64,000 nucleotides of DNA. It comes from Ovis canadensis (Eukaryota > Chordata > Mammalia > Artiodactyla > Bovidae). Location: the NCBI RefSeq assembly GCF_042477335.2, contig NC_091255.1, forward strand, positions 19,880,501 through 19,944,500, written 5' to 3'. The position numbers and the translations under genes are program-made. Positions 55,714 to 64,000 of this stretch are shown here, piece after piece (position 1 is the first letter of the stretch; each line of letters opens with the position of its first letter). The notes beneath the pieces were generated by a model. The model did not search any database and had not been told where the DNA came from. It worked only from the letters and a program-made list of their open reading frames with translations.

Positions 55714-55919
55714 CCAATGGTTCTGAGGGGAAGAGGGAGCGTTTGGCAATGTGTGGAGACATTTTTACTGTCACACAGGGCAGAGGCAGTGCAACCGGCA
55801 CCTAGTTGGTTAGGAGACAGGGACTCGGCTTAACAACCTATAATGCCCAAGACAACCTCTCACAACAAAGAATTATTCAATCAAAAATGCCAGCACTGCC
55901 AAGGTGGACAAACTCCGCC
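55714..55919 (+). mobile_element. MER20 (hAT-Charlie) DNA element, sense
   Basis: Clear MER20 wording: ccaatggttctgaggg, gcgtttggcaatgtgtggag, acatttttactgtcac, gcacctagttggttagg, acaacaaagaattattc, ccagcactgccaaggtgg. About 206 bases, the normal size. The ends are decayed terminal inverted repeats. It abuts the L2 end. Confidence 0.9.
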
Positions 55920-56160
55920 AGACTGTAAATGTGTCTTTTTTCAACTTTGGATTCTCAGGATGTAGAACGATATTAACCAAAATTACATAATAAATACATA
56001 GGATTCAATGAGTAAAACATTTCATAGGATTCTCTGAAGGCATTCATCCAAAGGTAGAAAAAATTCTTTGAGAAAATAGCCGGAGCCCAAATTCAATCAC
56101 ACGCAAAGGTATAATTTTGAAATGCATTTAAAAGTTCTCTTCATAAGCATGAAATTGACA

Positions 56161-56402
56161 GTGTTAGTCGGTCAGTCACATCCAGCTCGTTGGGACCCCA
56201 TGAACTGCTGGCTCAGATGGTGAAGAATCTGCCTGCAATGCAAGAGACCTGGGTTTGATTCCTGGGTCGGGAAGATATCCTGGAGAAGGGAATGGAAACC
56301 CAGTCCAGTATTCTTGCCTAGAGAATCCCATGGACAGAGGAACCTGGTGGGCTACAGTCCATAGAGTCACAGAGTTGGACATGACCGAGCAACTAACACT
56401 TT
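56161..56402 (+). mobile_element. Bov-tA SINE with an inverted 5' piece
   Basis: 56161-56207 is the SINE's 3' tail in antisense (gtgttagtcggtcagtcaca...ccccatgaactg); from 56208 (ctggctcagatggtg) the SINE runs in sense to ctaacact at 56402. The two tail copies form an imperfect inverted repeat. The head's first dozen bases are missing at the junction. Confidence 0.9.
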
Positions 56403-56499
56403 TACCTTATAAGCATAGAGAGACTAGATTAAAATTACGGTCTGGTTATGTGCCTACTTCTTCTCTTAAAAAGTCATGTAAAATGTAAGGGAACATGTT

Positions 56500-57157
56500 A
56501 AATGAAGAAAAATTTCATCAGATAGATATTTTGAAGAATCTCTACAAGAGATTACAGAGGATAAAAGGAAGAAAATAATTAAAGAAACAATAGAAGAAAG
56601 TTTCCAAGATCTAAAGGGAAATAGAAGCCTTCAGATAGAAAAAGCCTACATCAGAATACCAAGGACAAAGAGAAATACCAGAATACCAAGGATAAGGAGA
56701 GGAAAACCAAATAATCTACAAAGGAATAGATGTCAGTTTCAGTAGTAAGCCTGGATGCCAAAAGATAATAAAACAATACCTCAAGTTAAAGATAGAAAAT
56801 TATTTTAAAGCTAAAATCTTATTCCTAGCCAAGGTATCATTTAGGTAGGGTGGAGAGATGCAAAATTAAGACATTTTCAGACACATTAAGACTTGTAAGT
56901 TAATCACTCACAAACTTCCTCTTTAGAGAATTACTAAACAATATAACTCAACCAGTTTCCCCCCAAAAGGATTTATAGGATTAAAAAATATATAAGAAAC
57001 AAATGCTCAGCAAAGAAACAAAACCTAAGTAAGTCTAATGGTGTTCATGAACAATAAGAAATAATTAACAACAACCTGGAACTAAAATGCAGATAATTTC
57101 AGCATGGGCAGTAGGAGGGGAAAGATGAGAGTACAGGGAAATGAATGAATGCTTGCT
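56500..57157 (+). mobile_element. Ancient L1 ORF1 C-terminal region, sense
   Basis: agaatctctacaagagattac, ataattaaagaaacaatagaag, atagaagccttcag, ggatgccaaaagataataaaac and ttttcagacacattaag follow the C-terminal half of an L1M/HAL1-type ORF1. No frame is open. A BovB cuts the L1 at 57171. Confidence 0.65.
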
Positions 57158-57170
57158 AAGACAGTGCGGT

Positions 57171-57760
57171 CTTAAATCACTGCAGATGGTGACTGCAGCC
57201 ATGAAATTAAAAGACACTTACTCCTTGGAGGGAAAGTTATGACCAACCTAGACAGCATATTAAAGAGCAGAGACATTATTTTGTCAACAAAGGTCCATCT
57301 AGTCAAGGCTATGGTTTTTCCAGTGGTCATGTGTGGATGTGAGAATTGGACTATAAAGAAAGCTGAGCGCTGAAGAATTGATGCTTTTGAACTGTGGTGT
57401 TGGAGAAGACTCTTGAGAGTCCCTTGAACTGCAAGGAGAGCCAACCAGTCCATCCTAAAGGAGATCAGTCCTGGGTGTTCATTGGAAGGACTGATGTTGA
57501 AGCTGAAACTCCAATACTTCGGCCACTTGATGCAAAGACCTGACTCATTTGAAAAGACCCTGACGCTAGGAAAGATTGAGGGCAGGAGGAGAAGGGGACG
57601 ACAGAGGATGAGATGGTTGGATGGCATCACTGACTCAACGGACATGAGTTTGGGTAGACTCTGGGAGTTGGTGATGGACAGGGAGGCCTGGCATGCTGCA
57701 GTTCATTCATGGAGTCGCAAAGAGTTGGACACGACAGAGTGACTGAACTGAACTGAACTG
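57171..57760 (+). mobile_element. BovB LINE 3' part, sense, with 13 bp TSD
   Basis: AAGACAGTGCGGT at 57158-57170 and AAGACAGTGTGGT at 57761-57773 (12 of 13). From the SKITADGDC region to (CTGAA)n. A TGA follows GCGC in place of the KKAEHRR site (57370-57372), and the protein then runs on in fragments (57482-57742). Confidence 0.95.
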
Positions 57761-58110
57761 AAGACAGTGTGGTAGGGGGCAAAAAGAGTATTGATATATA
57801 AACTAACCAATAGGAAAAATGATAAAAATATTTTAAAATTTAAATTAATATTTAAAATGTAAAAATAACCATTAGAAAAGTAGAATCATATCTTTCAAAA
57901 CAGTAAAAGGAAAATAGAGAACTAAATCATCCAACAAAATGCAATAAATAAGAAAAAAGAAGAAATCACAGTAAGTAAAAAACATAAAATAAGGTAGCAG
58001 GACTGAGTCCAGTTATACCAGTAATCACAATTAATGTGAATCAGGTTAAATTCTCCAACCAAAGGATAAAAACCCAATTGGGCTTTCAAATCTTCCTATA
58101 TGCTGTTTAA

Positions 58111-58111
<1 letters not shown>

Positions 58112-58144
<33 letters not shown>
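58112..58144 (+). repeat. (TG)n microsatellite
   Basis: A pure TG run of about 33 bases inside the ancient L1. Confidence 0.97.
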
Positions 58145-58147
<3 letters not shown>

Positions 58148-59381
58148 ACAAAATGATAAAGAAAAGTTTAAAAGAAAGAAATGGAAAAATGTATCTCATG
58201 TAAATGCTAACAGAAATAAAGCAGATACAGGAATATTAATTTCAGACAAAATATGTTTCAATCTAAAATGTGAAAACAATCCACCAAGGAGAAAAGACTT
58301 TTGACCTTTTATCAACTAAGAACATAACTTGGAAATATACAATATTAAGCAAAATCTGATAGAAGTACAAAGAGAAATTGACAAATCCACAATTAGAGTG
58401 GGAGTTTCTAGCAACCTTTTCTCAGAAATCAAATGATCAAGTGCACACACAAGAAGTACAGATAGAGAGGATCTAAAATACACACCAAAAAGCTCTTTTT
58501 GTTGTTGTTCTTATTTGCACTCTGGCAAATGGCAAAACTCTCAGAAAATGAGCCATCAGAGAAATGAGAAAGTGAACCAACTGGAGGAAACAGTGAAAGA
58601 AAGGATTAAAGGAGATACTGTAACCATAAAATGAGGAAAGTAAGAAAGATCTTCTTGTGCCTTTCCCTCACTCATTCTGTTCCTGCTCTTTGGTTGAAGC
58701 ATCTCTGTTTTAATGATACACGTAGAATATTATACCCAACAAAGAAGAATACACCTATTTTTTTAAACATCCATGAAAGATTCTTAGAATTTAGCCATGA
58801 ATTAAATTACAAAGAAAATTTTAACAGGCACCAGAATGGAATGATCTCTCTATGTTCTGCAGATCTCTGACCATAATGCAGAAAATGATGATTAGGAAGT
58901 AATAATTAAAGGTGTGTCCCCAAACCTCTCTGTACAGAAAAAAAAATTCGATGTCCTAAATGCTGTTGTATCAAATCACAAACTATTTAGAAATGCAAAC
59001 CAATAAAAGCACAACATATCAAAATCTGGTGGAATCAGACAAAGTGATATTTAGAGGAAATTTTCAAGCATTACCTGTATTCATTATAAAATAATAAAGA
59101 TTAAAAATGAATTAAGTAAGCATTCAACTCAGAGAACTGGGGAGGGGGGACATAAACCCTAAAAGGACGAAATAACTAGTCAAGATGGCAGCAGAAATTA
59201 ATAAGAAGATCAAACTAGAAACCAATAAAACTAAAGATTGGAGTTTGTTTTTGAAGACCAGTAAGAAGTAATTTGCTTAGGCAAATCTGACCCAGAAAAA
59301 AAGAAAGCACAAATAAACTCATTGGAAAATATATAAAGTTGTATTTATATATCCCAAATTTGAAAATCTAAATGAAATGAG

Positions 59382-59554
59382 GGATTTTTCTGGGGGTCCA
59401 TCCAGTGGTTAAGACTTTGTCAGGTTTCATCCCGGGTTGGGGAGATAATATCCCACATGCCTCTCAGCCAAAAGAACATAAACAACAGAAGCCATATCAT
59501 AATAAATTCAATAAGGACTCCACAGAGAGGCCACATTAAAAAAAAAAAAAACTT
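59382..59554 (+). mobile_element. CHR-2 type SINE, sense, with poly(A) end
   Basis: gggggtccatccagtggttaag, ttcatcccgggttggg, aatatcccacatgcc, ataaattcaataagg and a run of A at 59538-59550. Lies within the L1 ORF2 relic. Confidence 0.82.
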
Positions 59555-61249
59555 AAATGTTTAAAGAAAATAAATGAAAGACTTTCTAGAAAAGTATAAC
59601 TTAGCAAAATCTACTTCACAAAATAAACAATTTTAAATATCAAAAGTAAAAGCAATTTTAAAAGCGTGAAAAGGCCTTCCTCTAAGAAGGCATCAAGCCC
59701 GGTTTTCTACAGATGATTTCTACGAAGCCTTAATGAAAACTGTTTCTTGATGGATAAAATGCTCTAGAATGTAGAGAATGAGCTCAAGCTTTCTAACTCA
59801 GCTTCTAGGCTGAACCCAAATCTAGCTGAGGTCAGTATGTACTCCAATATACACTACTGTCGTTTATAAAAGATTCAAAACTTTAAATGACATATTCAAA
59901 AATCAAACCCAGTGATGTATTAAAAAAATAAGTGCAGTATGTCCAATTAATGTTTATCTCAGAAATTCAAAAATAATTTAATATTGTGTAAATTATCAGA
60001 TTAATAGAGGGGAAAAAAAGGTGGTCTCCAAAGTCCCCACCTCAAAAAAAGAAACATTTAATATAATTCAGCACCATTCCTCCTTAAACAAACAAAAAAC
60101 AATATAAAATTTAGTACATTAGTAGTAGAAAGAGACTTCCTTACCTTGACGCTTATCAGAAATATACAGGAAATATATTAGCAGTCCCTTCAAAATCTAA
60201 AACAAGATGGGATGCCCACTACAACTACTGTTTAATGTTATCACTGAAAGCCAATGCAATATGAAAAGGAAAAGAAATGAGAAAAATATTGGAAACAGAG
60301 ACAAAAGTGTCATTGTTTGCAGACCACATGAAAGTCTGGTTAGAAAAATCAACAGCTCTAAATACTAAGAGAATTTAGCAAAGACGCTAACTAAAGATCA
60401 ACATAGAAAAATCAATAGATTTCTCATATCCCAGAAATTACATGTAATAGATAAACTGGGAATAAACCTAACAAGAAATCCAAATGACCTGTATAGAGTG
60501 AAATACAGAACTTCAGTGAAAGTCATAAAAGAAGAATCAATGGAGACAAACACCATGCTCTTGCTTGGTAGACCCAGCATTGTAAAGACGTCAGTTCTCC
60601 TCAAATTGCCTGTAAGTTTAATGCAATCCCAATCAAAATCCCAATAAGTATTTTTCATGGAACTTGACAAGCTGATTCTCATTTACTGAAGGCAAACTGA
60701 AGGAGACCATGAGAAAACTGTTAGACACAGAACAATGAGGGGGGAATTGCCTTACGAGATATGAAAATATACTGTAAACCTATGATAATTAAAACATTCT
60801 GACACTTGTGCAAGAATAAGCAATTCAGTTAATAGAACAAATGCAGAGCTCAAAAACACACACTAGTGTACAGAAACTTAGTTTATGATAAAAACAGGTG
60901 TTTCAGGGTATCATTTACCAGTGAGGTAATTCACAGTCAACATAGACAAATAAATATCACAATCTCACGCCAAATACAAACCTAAATAACTTAATTAGAA
61001 AGCTAAAAGAAAAATAGCAGGAAAAATAGAAATCAATATTCTAAATTTGGTCTGTGAAAGTCCTTCCTAAGCATAATGAAAAATCTAGAAACCACAAAAT
61101 AGACTAAGAGTAAATGAAAACTACTGAAGCTGAAAACACAGGAAGTGTTAAAAAAAATGGCACAACCGTAAGCATTTACAAACACTTCTGAACTCTACAC
61201 TTACCATATATAAATTATACCTCAATTTTTGTTAAAAGATAAAAACTGT

Positions 61250-62159
61250 AGGGAGAAAATAATTGCAAGCTCCATGCAAAATGTATGTATATGAATAAAC
61301 TAATTTGGCAGGCTAGACATCAAAATTTTAGTAGTGGATATTTCTGGATTATAGGCTAAATTTTATTTTCCTGTTTTCCTCCTTTGCAACCTGCAATTAT
61401 TTTCTTAGGTTTACAGCATATGTTATAAATTCATTTAATGTAAGAGATACAGAGTACTATAAAGCAATTAGAGACATTAGAAACCAAGAGTAAATATGAC
61501 AATAGACAGAAGAAATAAAAATAACCAGTTATCATTTGAAAAGATATTCAAATACACCAGTAATCAGGAAAAGGCCAATGTAAGCAATAAATACCACTTC
61601 TTTGCCCATTTGGCTGGCCAAAACTTTTAAAAAGATAAGTAATAGCTACTGTTGATGAGTGTAAACAGTAGACACTCGTATGAATCACTGAGAACTAATG
61701 GAGTTTGAAAGGTGATTTTAAGTTCTCATCAGCCATTCTCATCTCTGAAGTTTCTTGGTTTTTATCCTAGATAACTCCTTACACCTATAAATGTTGAAAT
61801 ATATATGAGGATGTTTATCAAAACGTTGTTTATAACAGCCAAAAATAAAAGAGAAATAACATAAACATTCCCGGAGCTAAGTAGACTAGGATTCTACGGA
61901 CTCATGAAATATGCTCTCATTTATAAACAAGACAAAAAATGAAAATATATAAACAAGCATAGATAAGATACAAATGTATAGAAAATAATCAAGAAGGATA
62001 CACCAAACTATTGAGTAGTTACAACTTAGGGAGGAAGTAGAATTGGAAATAGAGATGAAAAGAAAGAACTTTTTGATATTTATGCTACTTGCACATTTTT
62101 GAAAATTTAATGAGACTATTTCTTATATAAAAATTTTAAATTTACATAAATGTTTGAAA
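61250..62159 (+). mobile_element. Ancient L1 3' region relic, sense (possible)
   Basis: Fragments such as ggatatttctggattatagg, aaaacgttgtttataacagcc and a T-rich end around 62090 suggest the 3' UTR of an old L1MC/L1ME type in sense. Weak and partly unassigned. Confidence 0.45.
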
Positions 62160-62800
62160 TGATACCATTATTATAAAAGCAATGCATGTTTATTATAGAG
62201 AAGTTAGAGGAGGAAAACAGGAAAATAAAATTTAGCCTGTAATCCAGAAATATCCACTATTAATATTTTGATATCTAGCCTGCCAAGTTAGTTTATTCAT
62301 ATACATGCATTTTAAAATAGAAATGGCATTGTATACTGTGACCATCTTCGCTAACATAAAACTGTGTGCAACATCCTTTTCAAAAGGATATATTCTCCTT
62401 CATTTGTTCAGTAAGTACTAGGAATACAACACTGGGTTCAAGTATAATGTATTTAATTAATCTTCTGTTGTACTTTTAGATTTCTCCCAATTTTTCTCAG
62501 TGTTGAAATACCTCTATGACAATTCTGTCACTGTGATTTTATTTGTGATTTTATTTCCTCAGACTAGATTCCTAAATTGCTGGAAGTGTTGTTGCTGGAT
62601 CAGATATCATGTGCATTTCCTAGACCTTTGACATGTATTTCCACAAGCCTTTTGGTAAACTACTATTTAATACCCACCAGCAGCGCCTGAGAGCAGTTTC
62701 CCAATGCCCTGACCAACACTGGGATATTGTAATTTTTAAAAACATGAATTTAATAAATAAAGTCTAGCATTTGTTTTTATTTGTGTTAGTCAATTCTTTG
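62160..62800 (-). mobile_element. Ancient L1 3' end, antisense
   Basis: aagcaatgcatgtttatta, aaataaaatttagcctgtaatcc, aagtgttgttgctggatcag and accagcagcgcctgagagc form the usual antisense series of an L1MC/L1ME 3' UTR. Confidence 0.75.
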
Positions 62801-64000
62801 ATTATGAATAAAGTTTAATATTAAGGATATTAACCCTTTGACAGTGTGTTGCAAAAACACATAAACTTTTTAGCCCCCAAGCCATAAACTAAGATTACAT
62901 TTGATTGCCTTTAGAAGTCTCAGTAATATTAGTTGCTTAAACATGCTCTTAAGCAAGTATTATGTGTTTGTGTGTGTGTGTGTGAAATACATCACTCTAC
63001 ATACGAAAAAATAACATTACCATCTTGGCTTGTGCTTGACTCTCATATTCCCTTCTAGAAAAATTAATTTATTTTCAATCAATTAACAATGTTTTAAAAA
63101 AATTAAAATGTTTTCTGGAAAACTACATTCTTTGGGAAAGCCTTTCTTCATGAGAGATTAAAATCTGCCTTGGACTTTTACATGGATTAAGTTTTAAATT
63201 AGTATAGAAGAATAACAATATGAATCAATTTGATCAAAGAAAAAGTGTCACTAATTATTTAAACAAGACACTTACAACAGGGATTTAAAGGCAAAGCAGC
63301 GGATTTCCCTTGCATGTGGATCAAATCAGAAGTATCCCATAATTGACTCTTTACAAGACCCTGCTTCAGTATAATGGACTAGATATTAAAGCTTTAAGTA
63401 TTTAAAGCTAGTTTCCGTCTTTCTCTAAATGGAGGCCCGCCACTAAGAGCTATTTTACAAGTCTGACACATTAGCTACATCGCAGGGAAATACACTGGCT
63501 CTGCTTCTAGGGTCCGGAATTTCAAGTGCTTTCAATAGTTAAATGGTGTGAAATGGGTAACATTGAACCTGTGAGAAGCAATGAGCGCCTAAAAAATAAA
63601 TTCCAGATGGGAAGGCTGATGGAAAGGGATATAGATACTGTAACGGTTCTTTCAATGAATTAATTCCAAAAAGGGCTCATACTTTTTTTTTTTTTCCTGT
63701 ATTTTTAGCCAACTTATCTGTGCATGACTTTGGGAAAGAAAAATATATTATGATTTTCCCATTCTATTATTTAACTTTGTTTAGAAACAAAGCAGGTTTT
63801 GTAAACTATTACTGTCAGATCAAACACAGGAGTAGCATAGGAGGAGTCATGTAAGGAGTATTTTATAACTTTCTTAAAGCAGTAAAGTCAAAAGGGTCAA
63901 GTCAAGACCACAGCTCTTCCTTACAGTGTAATGTTAGACTAAATAACTAACTGCTTCATATGTTAGGATTCCCACTACAGAATAGACATTTTGGTACCTA
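62801..64000. other. 1.2 kb unassigned sequence to the window end
   Basis: AT-rich with a short (TG)8 at 62969-62984 and a poly(T) run at 63682-63695. No gene or repeat family recognised. Confidence 0.45.

Larger units (their letters stand above)
57774..61240 (+). mobile_element. Ancient L1 ORF2 relic, sense, about 3.4 kb
   Basis: In order: aggttaaattctccaacc, cagatacaggaatattaattt, cagaaattgacaaatccacaattag-type near 58372, gtgcacacacaagaag, cacaacatatcaaaatctgg, gtttgcagaccacatg (degraded FADD) near 60317, gggaataaacctaacaag near 60458, aatgcaatcccaatcaaaatccc near 60620 and tataaattatacctcaat near 61208. No frame is intact. Confidence 0.75.

Noticed and set aside
1..64000. CRISPR array, integrase/attachment site, operon or toxin-antitoxin system
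   Set aside because: No regularly spaced direct repeats and no prokaryotic gene arrangement. The sequence is a ruminant nuclear genome.
1..64000. Endogenous retrovirus
   Set aside because: No paired LTRs, primer binding site, or gag/pol/env-like frames were seen. All RT motifs found (YADD in BovB, FADD in L1) belong to LINEs.

Overview
The window is repeat-dense mammalian nuclear DNA from a pecoran ruminant (cattle, sheep, goat or deer type). The diagnosis rests on many BovB (RTE-clade) LINE copies with (CTGAA)n 3' ends, many Bov-tA/Bov-A SINEs (tRNA-Glu-like head, BovB-derived tail), CHR-2 type tRNA SINEs, and a pecoran-style L1. I cannot tell the species apart. I find no host protein-coding gene, functional tRNA, rRNA, CRISPR array or bacterial-style operon. 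Every long open frame either belongs to a decayed LINE or is a chance or fusion frame. The window is best read as intergenic or deep intronic sequence.

Layout. 1-5115: two antisense ancient L1 relics, each split by a sense BovB with clear target-site duplications (TSDs), plus a CHR-2 SINE. 5395-14500: an L2, MIR relics, a hAT-type element, and scattered Bov-tA and CHR-2 SINEs. 14500-22855: mostly unassigned, apparently single-copy sequence with a few L1, L2 and MIR relics and one young, CpG-rich Bov-tA. 22861-26760: SINEs and a BovB nested in MIR and L2 relics, a SINE-born (CA)n microsatellite, and a polypyrimidine tract. 26955-31235: an old sense L1 split by the longest BovB of the window (about 3.0 kb, antisense, with endonuclease and RT regions), then an antisense L1 3' end. 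31236-35545: mostly unassigned, with L2 and MIR relics. 35574-39339: a pecoran L1 in a 5'-inverted (twin-primed) arrangement, itself split by a BovB. 39345-47590: unassigned blocks, L2, L1 3' ends, a dimeric SINE, and a G-quadruplex-like run. 47729-49455: a BovB inserted inside another BovB. 49456-55919: L1 3' end, MIR, two BovB copies, L2, and a MER20 DNA element. 56161-62800: a SINE with an inverted 5' part, then a long ancient sense L1 (ORF1 and ORF2 relics, split by a BovB), and an antisense L1 3' end. 62801-64000: unassigned.

How the parts relate. L2, MIR, MER20 and ancient L1 form the old layer. CHR-2 SINEs and pecoran L1 sit in it, and BovB and Bov-tA cut all of these and each other. 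Several insertions keep readable TSDs, so an order of events can be reconstructed. BovB is the enzyme source for the Bov-tA/Bov-A SINEs; the longest BovB here carries both the 5' block and the 3' block that the SINEs share. Coordinates of repeat edges are good to a few bases where a TSD is stated and to about 10-50 bases elsewhere. Family names come from recognising consensus patterns by eye, not from a database search.
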